Source of the DNA: Mytilisepta virgata
Taxonomy: Eukaryota > Mollusca > Bivalvia > Mytilida > Mytilidae
Length of the DNA: 64,000 nt
NCBI GenBank assembly: GCA_028015205.1
Contig: CM051514.1
Location: forward strand, 39,820,150-39,884,149
Direction of reading: 5' to 3'
The position numbers and the translations under genes are program-made. Shown here one piece after another: positions 44,017 through 55,829 of the stretch. The notes beneath the pieces were generated by a model. That model ran no database searches. It saw nothing but the letters and a program-made list of their open reading frames with translations, and had not been told where the DNA came from. Within the stretch, counting starts at the first letter, position 1. Each line of letters opens with the position of its first letter.

Positions 44017-44479
44017 TCAAATAGAAGAGCTTTCTGTGAGAAGGTTATTATTATATTTTTATATTTATTTGAATCGTTAGAGATAAATCCTCATCCCCAC
44101 TTTTTCCGAAGTATTTGCCCCCCCCCCCCCCCCGTTTTTTTCTAAAGTATATATATAATGTTCTGAAACGGTCCTATGCAGTTATATATGAACCGCACGA
44201 ACTTCAACTGTGTTCAACACGTAGGAAAGAAAGGCCCATAAATTATGTATAAGAGGATAACTATTTTTATCAGGGAGAAGACAAGATTATTATTTTTTCC
44301 TGTCAAAAAAACTGTCGGTTGGGTTGCATCAAAATTTAAAAAAAATGCGTCTTATTAACAGTTTTTTTGGGGGGGTTATATTTGAAAGGTCTCAGTTAAA
44401 CAACGTCAGAGTAGTTAATCAGTTGAATACACAAAACTTGTACTCTCCTTTGTACAATTTGCTTGAAATAAGCTAGGTT
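44017..44479. other. Non-coding stretch with C-run
   Basis: No gene. A C-run of about 16 bases lies at 44119-44134. Confidence 0.6.
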
Positions 44480-44499
44480 CCACATACAGAAAAAAATGT

Positions 44500-45245
44500 A
44501 CAACTTCAGTTAGGTCGAAAACTGAGAAGGGGGAAGGTTACCCTACCATGCCATTGTTTCGGTCCTTGATTTAGCAGTGAAAGGTTTAACCCTATATACT
44601 TTATTAGGAGTTCACAACGCCATACATTACCACGAAAAAGCCATAAAAACCCTAATTGGAAAGCGCAGGAAAAAGGGAGATAATCCAATTAATGCGCACC
44701 TGCCGGCTCTTGACTTGCAGTAAAAGATTTAAGCTTGTGCACCTCAAAGAAAGACATGCTCCTTCATATTGACATGAAAAACCAACAGATCATCCAGAAA
44801 AAACCACGGGAAAAGGGAAAATAATTCAATCTTTACTATTGACTTCCGGTCATGCGACAGGATTTAAATCGAAGGACACCCTTACCGTTGAAAAGCCCGA
44901 ACAAAAATTGGGGGAAAAGGGAAGGTAACCCTATCATGCCATTGTTTCGGTTCTTGATTTAGCAGTGAAAGATTTAACCCTATATACTTTATTCGGAGTT
45001 CACATTGCCATAAATTACAACGAAAAAGCCATAAAAAACCCTAATTGGAAAGCGCAGGAAAAAGGGAGATAATCCAATTAATGCAATAAAAGGCTCTTGA
45101 CTTGAAGTGAAAGATTTAAGCTTGTGCACATCAAAGAAAGACATGCTCCTACATATTGACATGGAAAACCAACAGATCATCCAGAAAAAAACCACGGGAA
45201 AAGGGAAAATAGTTCAATCTTTACTATGGACATCAGGTCATGCGG
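44500..45245 (+). repeat. Higher-order tandem repeat: 398-bp period of three sub-units
   Basis: CCATGCCATTGTTTCGGT occurs 398 bp apart (repeat registers 44541 and 44939), and the copies between are about 90 percent identical. Each 398-bp unit comprises three diverged sub-units of about 113-142 bp. Each sub-unit is centred on a GGAAAAGGGA core: GGGAAGGTAACCC, then GGGAGATAATCC, then GGGAAAATAATTC. The small open frames on both strands are by-products. Confidence 0.8.
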
Positions 45246-46569
45246 CCCCTTTTGGTACTCTATCAATAGGTGGAGCCTAAACACCTCGAAGGAAGGCTTT
45301 ACCCAATATTGTCTAATGAAAGACCAAAAGAAAAGAAGGAAACCCGCCAATCTGAATAATATTCATAATGGACGACTCCCAAAATTGCCCGAATATTATC
45401 TCCATTTCACTTTCGGTTTAAAAAAACGGCGAATTATCTCCCTAACACGACCGGTCAAAAAAGGGCGCGAAATGACCTCCCATTAATTTACTTTAAAAAA
45501 TGGCGGGAATTCCGGATTAGAATGCGCACAAACTATTTCCTGTGATGTCGCTTCTTGTAACGTCTTTTCCGTTTAGTTGACTTCATTTCCGGCTCCACCT
45601 CGCTCGACATCGTCCAATGATAATTGAACTGTGCCCATACTCTACTTATACACGTATATCTCAAACCAAAGAAATTTATAATATATTTTACAGGATAAGG
45701 AAATGTGTTAGTTAATTTATCAAGTAATATGTAGTACACATGTTTTTTGAAAATATTTATTCAGCGGTTCTTTGTGTTTATACATATGAAATTAAAACAT
45801 GAGACTACGAGGTCCTTCTGACATTTTTTAAACTTGCGGATTCTGTCAAAAATCGGTACTTGGTACTAAAACTAAATGTTAATTGTTTGACTATGTCGCT
45901 TGACCCAAGATTTTACTTTCAACTAGTTTTTGTACCTATCTGAAAGTGATTTTGTTTATTTGTCCATTTCGGTACGTTCTTTTCAAATCTCAGCTTTAGC
46001 ATATTGAATATAGCAATCCGGAGAGCTTGTTTCAAAGATAGAACAAGTCACACCCACTAACAGATTGTGCTTATACGATTGGATGATACGCAGTGAGCAG
46101 TTGAAATTGTATACAGGTTCATTTTCAATATCAATAGTCACGAAACACATATAAATTCCCTCGTTCGGGTGTGCTATTACGACTGCCTACTATTGATACC
46201 GTACAATACATGTGTATTTGATGAACATTTTTTTGTATATGTATGTGTAAATTGAATGCTCATTTTTATTCATATCTATTGTTACAAGAAATAAATTGAC
46301 ACAATACTTTTAACAATATCAGTGATTTCGCTTTCATTTTTTTTTTATTTCTACGAAGTCTAATTAGAATGTCATATTTCGTCAAAAATGACAATTATGT
46401 CATTTCTAATATTAGAGAATCCGTTTAAACTTGTGCCGTAACATATTGTTATGAATAAATATCGGACTATAAATTTTTCATTAAGACTAAAAGGTTCTTA
46501 CAAAACTTAAAACTGAAGACTGGAACATATTCCACCAGTGTTTTAAATTCACGTATTTAAATTTTAACA
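45246..46569. other. Non-coding stretch, nothing supported
   Basis: Two more diverged sub-unit-like motifs occur near 45330 and 45460. The rest is AT-rich. The frames at 45226-45486 and 45533-45739 have no motif. Confidence 0.5.
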
Positions 46570-47045
46570 TTCAAGTCTTTGAGTTGTCCTAGGCCAAGTT
46601 ATATTCTACGTTGGCGCTTTCAAAGTCCTCAAAGCGTTTTGGTTTTATATTCCTCTAAAGTTTATTCCTCTGGATTGATAACTGGAACAAACCCTTCAAC
46701 CACCTTATCAAGGAACACTAGTCGTTGGATTGGTCTTCTTGACTGTACATTTGCTGCAGGTTTTCTACCTCAAGAGAGGCTATCATTTTAATCCTTCGTC
46801 GCTTGACTTGTGATTTCCTGTGATAAAGCGGGCTGCACTACGTTGTATTCTCTCAAGTTTATTGATGTACATTAACTTTTATGGGTTCCAAACTATAGCT
46901 CCGTATTCCATCGTTGATTTTACTTATGAGATATATATCTACATGTATGCCGTCACATGGACAGAAGCGTATGTTGCGCCTAATGAAGCCAAGAGTTGAA
47001 TTTGCCTTATGAATGTCAAAATTATTTCAATGTGAGATATATATG
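46570..47045 (-). pseudogene. LINE reverse-transcriptase C-terminal remnant
   Basis: On the minus strand, in shifting frames from 47045 downward, I read landmarks of the region after the RT core of jockey/CR1-like LINEs. They are KANSTLGFIRRNI with FCPCD, then MEYGAIVWNP, then LERIQRSAARFITGNH, then a VVEGFVPVINPEE-like segment and FEDFESANVE. Several stops and at least three frame changes separate them. The catalytic core is missing. The plus frame 46579-46791 is its shadow. Confidence 0.65.
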
Positions 47046-47103
47046 TAACGGGCTTCCCTTGATTAATATAGAAGTTATAGAACCGTAACAGGTTTATAAC
47101 CAC

Positions 47104-47176
47104 CCTCCATTAGCTCAGTCGGTAGAGCGGTGGACTACTGAACCAAAGGTTCCGGGTTCGATCCCCGGTTGGTGCG
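47104..47176 (+). tRNA. tRNA-like sequence (pseudogene or SINE head)
   Basis: Perfect D arm (GCTC-AGTCGGTA-GAGC) and perfect T arm (CCGGG-TTCGATC-CCCGG), with intact A box TAGCTCAGTCGG and B box GTTCGATCC for RNA polymerase III. The anticodon stem has only three pairs of five and the acceptor stem four of seven. The anticodon position would read ACT, which is not a standard anticodon. It is therefore a tRNA pseudogene or the head of a tRNA-derived SINE rather than a functional tRNA gene. Confidence 0.6.
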
Positions 47177-48019
47177 GTAGGTAATTTTGGGAGACAAATC
47201 ATGCTCTACTGTTACATATAACTAATAACAGTACAATTTATTGCCGTGATATTAGTTCAATCCCGAAACTGAAATATTTTTGCCTAATTTTGAAAATAGT
47301 TTGTCCGAAAACCCTTTCATTAGCGCATACTTTACGTCGCATTTCAATATTTGAAAATTGTGGTCAAACTAAAAATCTTTTTGTAAGCAACCATAAATAC
47401 ATGATGTAATGAAGAGCCGTGATAAGAATACTTTCTAGACTATATCGAAAAGCATAAAACTTTTAATTTGGTATTAAACCCATGTCACGGAAATAAATGG
47501 TACTGTTATATATATCGCATTGAAATAATTTGTCCAAACAGAAATTGGAAAATACTATATTTATAAGATGCGAATAGGAATATCTAAACGTGTATACATG
47601 AGTATTGACATTAACCTTGAACTTGTATAAATTAGCAACTGGCCACTATGACACCTGGCAACCGATTATATTGATACAATGCATTAGTGGGTGGGACTTC
47701 TTGTATTTTGTATAAACATCGAAAGCAAAGGCTAAAATCAGTCGCACTGTATCCAGATTCGGAATAATTGCTCCCATATTTGTCCTCTTAATGAATTTTA
47801 AACGTTGTACATATATTTTGATTGTTAATTTCTTACCTTACAATACCTAAATATTTAAATTTTATTTTAAATGTACCATACACACGTACATGTATATTTT
47901 AAAATTTCCGTATATTAAGTTAAAATTCAACAAAATGTTTAAAAAGATATTTAATTATGTTCTGCCCCGTGCTTGATCTTTAACATTAAGGCATATCATA
48001 TGTTGGGAGAGCATACAAG
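47177..48019. other. Non-coding stretch, nothing recognised
   Basis: If the tRNA-like sequence heads a SINE, its body would lie in the first 100-200 bases here, but no tail or target duplication could be read. Confidence 0.5.
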
Positions 48020-48300
48020 AATATTTGTCCACTGGACACGATGCCCCGCTGCACTATCATTCTCTATGTTCATTGAATTATTAAATTGGGGTCAAAACCC
48101 CTATCTGATATGCAATTGAGACAGATCACTTAATAATGAATATATGTACTAAGTTGATGTGACTGTAACTTTATCATAAACTACCTTGAGCTTAAACCTG
48201 AGAATGTTCTGTTTCCATAGTATCATATTTCTATGTTCAGTGAACTATGAAAATGGGGTCAAAACCCTAATTTGGCATGCAAATTAAAAAGACCAAATTT
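48020..48300 (+). repeat. Diverged two-copy repeat, about 180 bp
   Basis: CTATGTTCATTGAATTATTA with GGGGTCAAAACCCCTA near 48065, and CTATGTTCAGTGAACTATGA with GGGGTCAAAACCCTAA near 48231. Each is preceded by ATCAT and followed by a GCAA(A)TT segment. Confidence 0.7.
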
Positions 48301-48510
48301 TTGTCGATAATTTTGTTACATTCCTTCCAATGTTTGAAAATGAAAGTTCCGGAAAACGAAAATTTCTTTTTATAAGTAGAACTGAATTAGTCACATAAAT
48401 ATAAACCATGATTAATTACGAGATCCCACTACCATATTCATATATGTACACAAGTATTATATAATTAGCACTCATTCTGCAGAATCCTTCATTTTCCTCA
48501 TCGACCTCTT

Positions 48511-49671
48511 TTACGGTCTCCGGAATATTAAGAAATCTTGGACGTGTTTGTCCTTTATGAATTTGAATGTTTTTTTTAAACGGCTATCCATATTGGTATG
48601 TTTTACTAGTGGCACGGTTGCTTCTTCAGACTGATTGTCCATCATCTGACTTTTCCGCAACAAGGACTGTAAATGTAATGTGTTTCTTCTTAAGATCTTA
48701 GCATCGGGTGGTGCAGATAATTTTTCTGTCTTGGCGCGACCTCCCCTCCAGTACGAGATACACCCACCACTTGCACATCCGGATCTGTCACAGAAGATTT
48801 CGTCTTATTGAGGCGTTTGACTAACCAGTGACGTATTTTTCTCCCCAATAAAAATAATATGCACAAAATAATAACAATGATAATTGCCCAGCCCCATGAG
48901 GGAATGGATGGATCACTTTCCGGTAATTGATTAATTGGAGGAACCTGTTCCAGTTTTGAAATTAAAGAATCCATACTTATGGTTTCTATACTTTTTAACT
49001 CTTTCGGTAAAGTATCAATACGAAGGGTTGGGACAGTTGTATGAAAGTCTTCCCACATGTTGGCATAAGTTTTATTATAATTTTGTATAAATTTTGAAAA
49101 AGGAATATCAATATTTACTTCAGAATCCATATGATAATAGGGTAATAATGTTACCTCATCATTCTTTGCCGAACAGCTTGATTCTAATTTTAACAAATCA
49201 ATGGGCGGTTTTACTATTATCCCTTTTGTTCTGAGAAGTTATTTCACATGTTATTGTCATCCTAAGCGAATTATTTGTAACAATGACCCATGTACCATCG
49301 GACAGATATTCTTACAATTCTCTTTAATCAATTCGTGATTTTTCATAAATAGAGCAACAATACATAGCTTACTTAAATTAATTCTATAAACTGGACTTTT
49401 TAAATCACAGAAGTGAGCTATAGGATGACTGCATTTATCAATTTCATTATCATTTAATAAAATGTATTTAGACCTTTTGACGTTAACACCTATCGATTTG
49501 CTTCTAGATTCGAATAGGCTAACATAGAATAGGACCATTTATTGCTATCGTTCATTTTAAAAGGTATTGGAAGGTTAAATGGTTTAAACAATTCATAATT
49601 ATTATCGAAATCCAATAATAGAATGGACATTACTACGAAAATACGATTTGTGTCCAATATTGTGTGACAAT
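48511..49671 (-). pseudogene. Env-like retroelement glycoprotein remnant
   Basis: Minus-strand remnant of an envelope-like ORF as carried by some invertebrate LTR retroelements. From 49671 downward the pieces are a FVVMSILLLDFDN-type segment and a frame (49257-49538) with HPIAHFCDLKSPVYRINLS and several cysteines. Next comes a WVIVTNNSLRMTITC piece in another frame. The frame 48690-49196 follows, whose residues 102-118 are a single membrane-spanning helix before a basic tail (RKIRHWLVKRLN). Breaks: stop at 49257, stop near 49200, and frame changes between. An additional frame down to 48511 may be the displaced cytoplasmic tail. No signal peptide, LTR or pol lies next to it. Assignment rests on layout and cysteine/membrane pattern, so it is moderate. 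Confidence 0.5.
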
Positions 49672-50200
49672 TTAAGTAAGGAATTATCTTTTTGTTTATT
49701 TACAGTTTAAATCAATAAATTTCAAAGTATGAGTTACAACTATATTTTATTCCACGGGAAATGCCCCCTGTATACATAATTTAAATACTACTTCATATAT
49801 AAAGTAATTAGCTAAAATTTAAATGTTCAAATCAAATAAAAAGAATTAATCAGCCTTTTATATATCAAAGTCTAATAATAATTTTTCCTCCTGTTTTAAT
49901 TATATTGGAATACTTGGAATGTCGATCCTTTAATAATGCCTTTAGATAAAGATGTATGATATATGACAAAAGTGATTTTTTCTTATAACAGATGAGTATT
50001 TTAAAGTGAAAACACAAGTTTCAAACTTGATGGGTATATATTTCATACTTTTAGGAATTTGTTACATGAATTTAACTCCAAAACTTTCATACGGTATATT
50101 AAACAGCTTCTCTGCAACTCACCGTAGGACTTGTTTGATCAAAATAATTCCATTTTACAGTGAAAAAAACAAAAATTTAGCTTTTCAAAAATATACATAG
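49672..50200. other. Non-coding stretch, nothing recognised
   Basis: AT-rich. The plus frame 50006-50200 has no motif. Its end lies at the duplication that opens the next element. Confidence 0.5.
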
Positions 50201-52943
50201 GATGATACAGGGAACGACTAAATTGAGTCTGGAAGAGTATCGTGGCAAAATATTAGAATATATACATATTTGATAATATTTTCTCATCATAACATCATTT
50301 CATCAATTTAATAAATCATTGTAATAATTCATGGTTTGTTGGTTGTATTTAGGAAGATCGCCAAACATCTTCGTTTATTGTAATGGCTGAAAGCGAGTCT
50401 GGTCGAAATATATGAGAATATTTACAAGTGTGTCAATATTTCTTGCATGTTTTGTTTTATGTCATTATTATTTCATCATTTTAATTAAAATAAATATTAA
50501 ATATTGATTTTATATTGGTATTCTGGAATATTGACAAACATTGTCGCTCGCTGTCATGTTGGACACGAAGTCTGATAAGGAAATAGTATATTTAACATGA
50601 AAATAAGGGGGGTGTAATCATTTTAATTCATTATCTTAACTATTTAAAGATAAATGGCAACTGTTTCAATATTTGTATATTGATTTCAGTCTTTATTGGT
50701 TTTACATAGTTTTATGTCGATGTAAACAACGTCAACATTAATATGTAAGGACTAATTTCAGAAGAAATCCGGAACAATGTAGAAATCTCCGCCATATTCA
50801 TAACAGAATATGTTACCAGAGCCAACGATGTGGACGTGATTCTACTTTTGGGACATTTTTTAAATTAAATTTTGAACTGACTCTATTTAATATTTCAGTA
50901 CGAATTAAACATTTAAGTTAAATGTTTTCTGAGGGAAAAAAATGAAAAAAATAAACGAAAAAAAAAACAAAAAGAGAACAGATAATTGAAATAAATAAAA
51001 ATATATACAGCGGTCAGGCGAGTGACCAAAAAACTTCTTTTTTTTAAATAAGGGAAAAACTGGAATACTCCAGCTTAGTCTGTCACATATATCAAGCAGA
51101 GGAAGAAAAAGCCAAAATAATAGGAAGATATTTGAATAGTTCAGTTCATGATAAATAATATATACAGCAGTCAGGCGAAGGAAAAATGAAGTGGCCAAAA
51201 CATTTTGAAAATACGGGGAAAATTTGAATACTCCAACTTAGCCTATCACATCCGTCAAGCGGAGGAAGAAAAAGACAAAATAATGAGAACAAATTTGAGA
51301 ATAGTTCAGCTTATATATAATAATATATACAGCAGTCAGGTAGGGCAAAATTAAAGTGGCCGAAACATTATGAAAACACTTGAAAAATTGGAATACTTCA
51401 GCTTAGTCTGTCACATCCATCAAGCGGAGGAAGAAAAAGCGACAATAAAAGGGAAAACTTTCGGCAATTGTTACTTAAAATAGAAAATTTGTTACTCGGA
51501 ATGTTACTAAAAACAGAAAAATTACGGCAAATAAATATTACTAAAAATAGAAAATTTGCTGCGGACAGATGTTACTAAAAACAGAAATTCTAAGTGAAGT
51601 AAGTCTTACAAAAAAAAACAGAAAATCATGTTAATACTTAATTAAATAAACTGCGACTTACGGATGTTACTGGAAATAGTTTTAATATTACATTTATAAA
51701 CAAAAAACTTGACAACCAAAAACTATATTTACAGAATATTTGTCCCAAAATAAACGAATATTATACAAAATATTTACATTTGAGAAAAAAACATTCTAAA
51801 GTTACAAAATTAAAAAAATTAAAAAAGTGCATTTTGTTGAATTTTCATTATTGCAACTTGATGATAATAAGAATTTCTCTATATTGATTAAAGAATATAT
51901 GAAAAAGCACTACATATATATATGAGTTGTCAGTCAACGAAATGGCCATACAATGTGTCAATTTATTTCCGTATTTTGTGATACAGTATATATAAGCACT
52001 AAAAAAAAATTTGTTACATCGAATTTGGTTGTGAAATAATAGGACTATTTATATTCCAAGCCAACTTTTGACTGAGAAATTTATACGACACTACTACCAG
52101 AGTAGCGAAAAATTCCATTTATTGGTTTAACTTACAGTAGGCTTGTAACTTTAAATCAGCACAAATGGAATATTTAGGTCACATTTTTATGTGCTATAGA
52201 ATGTTTAGTAACATTAGTTGGACTTCTGTTCGCCTTACCTTAAAATCATTAGTAGTTTATCCTAATCAAGCATTCTTTTATTTCCTATTTATTCATTGGG
52301 TCTGGAAACATTATATTCAGTTGTGAATAGATCAGCGAGTTGTTGTCTATGCTATCCCTGATTTGTTTTAACATTAGTCCTTACATATTAATGTGATGTT
52401 GTTTACATCGATTTCAAACTATACTTTAGTCCAATAAAGACTGAAACCAATTTAATATATGTAAATATTGAAAGAGTTGTCATTTATTTTTAAATAGTAA
52501 AGATGATTAATTCAATTAATTGTACATGTATTCCACTTATTTTCATGTTAAATATAGTATTTTCCTACCAGACTTCGTGTCCACCATAACAGCGAGCCAC
52601 AATGTTCGTCAATTTTCCAAAATACAAATAAAAAACCAATATATGATATATATATATATATTTTTAAATGGTAAAATAATAATGGCATAAAACAAAAACA
52701 AGAAAATTTGACATACTTGTATACAATGTGATATTTTTTACCAGACTATCTTTCCGCCATGACAGTAAACGAAGATGTTTGCTGATCTTCATAAATAAGA
52801 CCAACAAACCATAAATTATGACAAATTTTCATTTTAATTGATGAAATAATGTTATAATAACATAAATATAACAAGAAAATATACTTTGTAACCAGACTCT
52901 TCCAGACTCCCCCAGACTCTATTTAGACGCGCCAGATGATACA
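50201..52943. mobile_element. Long-TIR foldback element, Mutator-type candidate, 9-bp TSD
   Basis: Arms of about 550 bp (50210-50760 and 52370-52934) are inverted copies of each other. Mirrored landmarks include GAGTCTGG, AACATCTTCGTTTA, GACACGAAGTCTG and TTAATATGTAAGGACTAAT. Each arm contains two diverged units of about 180 bp. The outer ends read, on element strands, GGGAACGACTAAAT and TGGCGCGTCTAAAT. The 9-bp direct repeat GATGATACA flanks the element (50201-50209 and 52935-52943). The 1.6-kb middle holds a 160-bp tandem repeat (50990-51440) and short GTTACTAAAAACAGAAA-type repeats (51460-51620) but no protein. Very long TIRs and a 9-bp duplication suggest a non-autonomous Mutator-like element. 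Confidence 0.75.
50990..51440 (+). repeat. 160-bp tandem repeat inside the foldback element
   Basis: Three units starting at ATATACAGCRGTCAGG (about 51002, 51163 and 51326), each with TGGAATACTYCAGCTTAGTC and CAAGCGGAGGAAGAAAAAG. The minus frame 50905-51198 is spurious. Confidence 0.8.
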
Positions 52944-53275
52944 TAGTTAAATTTAGCTATATAAGATTGTGCGCAGTTGAATAAATCGGACAAGAGATTT
53001 GAAAAATCAATAAAACAGAGATTATGACGGATCAAGACCAGAGATTTGCAGTCCTAATCTCTGCTTTCAAATTTCTGGTTGACCAGTTGCAGGACTGGTC
53101 CTAGCTGTTCTAATATGTGGGTTTTGGTCCTAGAGGAGAGATTTGAACCAGAGATTATGTTAACTTGAAGTTAACATGAGGTGATGTTTTAATTAAGTCG
53201 TACTGTAGGTAAAATTTAATTAACGAGATGTTTCTTTTTTGTATTGGTTTTATCGTGTTTAACGTTCAACATTAC
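52944..53275. other. Non-coding stretch with AGAGATT-type internal repeats
   Basis: Several short related words (GAGATTTGAAAAATC, CCAGAGATTTGCAG, AGAGATTTGAACCAGAGATT) and mirrored pieces (CCTAATCTCTG). No gene is supported. Confidence 0.5.
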
Positions 53276-53825
53276 CGACCTTCCATTGCGGGTTTTTGCT
53301 GTTGCTCTGCTGATTCTGCTGCTAACTCATCCCTGCTCAAGACGCTGCTCTTTGCTGCTCCGAATGCTGCTCATATTGCTCTTCGCTTCTCATCACTTCT
53401 CAGGACGCTGCTCTTTCCTGCTCATATTGTTCTTTGCTACTCATCACTGCTCAAGACGCTGCTCTTTTCTGGTCATCAACGCTCTTTGTTGCTCATGCTT
53501 ATAATCACTCACGTGCTCATTTCGGTTTTTTGCTGCTTCTGCTGCTTTTGCTCTTGAAACTCATCACTGCTCAAGACGCTGATGTTTGCTGCTTCGAATG
53601 CTGCTCATATTCTCTTTTCTTCTCGTCAAGCTGTTCTTCACTTCTCATATTGCTCTTCGCTACTCAGCACCGCTCTTTGTTGCTCAGAACTATACTCACG
53701 TGCTCATTTCGGTATTTGCTGTTGATGCTGCTGCTGCTAGTCTGGGTGGCTGCTCCTATATTGCTCTGTGCTACTCATCACCGCTCTTTGCTATTCATAT
53801 TGCTCATCTTTTGCATCAAAATTGG
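53276..53825 (+). repeat. TGCTGCTC/GCTCTT simple-sequence minisatellite
   Basis: Low-complexity array built from GCTGCTCTT, CTCATATTGCTCTTCGCT and CTCATCACTGCTCAAGACG-like words. Long open frames in all three plus frames (53228-53557, 53434-53850, 53586-53885) arise because the pyrimidine-rich repeat has few stops. Their Leu/Ser/Cys-rich peptides are not believed to be proteins. Confidence 0.8.
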
Positions 53826-54418
53826 TATCAAAGAATTTTGTTTGAAATGAGTCTGGATATTTTATTAGAAAATTTACCAAACTAAAAAACTTATTGGAGA
53901 AAAATTAAATGAATGATTAGATTAAAAAGGGGACGTAACTCAATCCTGTCACTCAAAAATATTATAAATGTGCAAAACATATAAGACTCTGTGTATGATG
54001 ATGTGTGCAAATGCAAAATTTCAAATAATTTCTTTTGTTCAATATCAAGTTCGGACGAGGAAAATTTACAATTGCCCGACTTTGATGACAGGACAGAAAA
54101 TCATCTAAGTGATGTTAGCATAACTGAGAACGAAATAATAGACATTATTAAAATAATACTAGATCCAAAGAAAGCGGTATGTCCAGATTATACAAGCCAC
54201 ATAATGGTAAAAATTTCTGTAGAAAAAAACTTCGAAACACCTTAAAATATTTTAATAAAATCTCTTTCGTAACAAAAATACCCTTGTAATTGGAAAATTG
54301 CCAACGTGATTGCTTTATTTAAAAAGGGTGATATTGCTTTACTTTAAAATTATAGTCCAATTTCTTTAATAAGTTGTGTTCGTTAAGTTATGGAAATATT
54401 AGTCTCTAAACATGTTGA

Positions 54419-54628
54419 TACTGTAAATTTGGAAATTATTGCGATGTTTTTATTATTGCGAAAAATGCGACAAGGTTGTAATCGCAATAATTTAAACTTG
54501 CATTTTGGAATTTTTTATATGAAGGAAGCGGGATTTTTTTCAATATCGCAAAAATTAAAATCGCATTTTGGTCTAAAATGACAAAATCGCAATAATAAAT
54601 GCACGCAATAATCTCTGAATTTACAGTA
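54419..54628. mobile_element. MITE with TA duplication inside the LINE RT
   Basis: The element 54421-54626 (206 bp) has inverted ends CTGTAAATTTGGAAATTATT and, on the other strand, CTGTAAATTCAGAGATTATT. TA lies on both sides (54419-54420 and 54627-54628). TTATTATTGCGA-type words recur in both orientations inside. Removing the element and one TA lets the interrupted RT frame read through the junction, which fixes its borders. TA duplication indicates the Tc1/mariner group or a relative. Confidence 0.9.
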
Positions 54629-55606
54629 ATCATCTCGTAAATAATAAACTGATATATGAATACCATCTTGTTTCTTACCGAAAAACTCCACTATCCATCA
54701 GTTAAGATTATACAACTCAATACTTAATTCTCTTGAAAGAAGAGACTTAGTTGTTTTTTCTGTTGCGATTCTTCAGAAGCTTTTGATAAAATTTTTTATA
54801 GGGGACTTATGCATAAAATCAATTAATATGGAATAGAAGGAAAGATTGGTTTAGAAGTTATGTTCACGAAAGAAAACAGCTAGTAATCTACAAAGCATCA
54901 CTATCCACTTTGTTATCTGTACAAGCAGGGTACCCAAGTGTCTGTCCTTGAACCCGTTCTTTTTTTATTTATATTAACGACATTGGAGAAAAAATTCTTT
55001 TCTTAGCCAGATTATTTGCAGATGAAACGTCCATAGGATTTTCAAGTCAAAATAATGAGAATTCAAAGCTGTTATTAATTACGATGAACAGATGGCTAAT
55101 GTCCTATAATACTGATTAGACTGAAGTATTGATATTTTCTAATACAGTGATAGAAGATGATTATAACTTCTCCTTGAATGGAAAAGATATACACATAACT
55201 AACAAATATTCAGGCGTCACTTTTAGTGCTCATGCAATGTGGAATGAACATATTTGATAATATTTCTGAAAACGTTTTGAAACATTTACATGTATGTATG
55301 TTACGAAAATTGAAATTTAGTTTGGGCAGACTGAACCTCGAAAAATTCGTCTTTATTTGGCCATTATTTGAATGTGCGTGTGAAATTTGGGACAAATGTG
55401 TTCCTTAAAGGCGGAAAAACTAGAAAAGCTTCAGCAAGAAGAGGCTCAAATAATTACAAGATTTCCTGTTTTTACAGAAAAAGAAAATTTGTACAAAGAA
55501 GTGGGTTAGTAATGTTCTTAAAGAAGACATAGTCGAAAATTACAAAAATGCCCCAAATTATCCTGTTAATCTTGTTCCTCCTTCTATTCAAAGTATAAAT
55601 AATGTT

Positions 55607-55829
55607 CACAGTTTGATGTTATCAAGATGACATAATTATTTTTAATTAGTGATTAACCTGTTTGATTTTTATTAAAATGCATTTCATGGTAATAACAAGT
55701 TGTAACAACTTGTATACGGTATGGCACTAGAAATTTTCCGTACATGAACAAACTTCAGTAACTCGAACTACCGATAACTCGAACAGATTTCTACGGTCTC
55801 TTGGAAATCGAGCCATCGAAGTTTCACTG
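55607..55829. mobile_element. Second insertion in the LINE RT, pogo-like end
   Basis: RT similarity stops after NLVPPSIQSINN and resumes with YPLRN at 55830, so about 223 bp are inserted. The right end, on the minus strand, starts CAGTGAAACTTCGATGGCTC and includes two CGAGTTA-type words, as in pogo/Tigger element ends. The left end does not mirror it well, so this may be a partial element. Confidence 0.5.

Noticed and set aside
45226..45739. Two frames (plus 86 codons, minus 68 codons)
   Set aside because: No motif, overlapping with degenerate tandem sub-units, and high Lys/Arg content typical of AT/GA-rich chance frames.
53228..53885. Three long overlapping plus-strand open frames rich in Leu, Ser and Cys
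   Set aside because: They lie entirely in a pyrimidine-rich tandem repeat with few stop codons in any frame. Having three frames open at once is a sign of low complexity, not coding.
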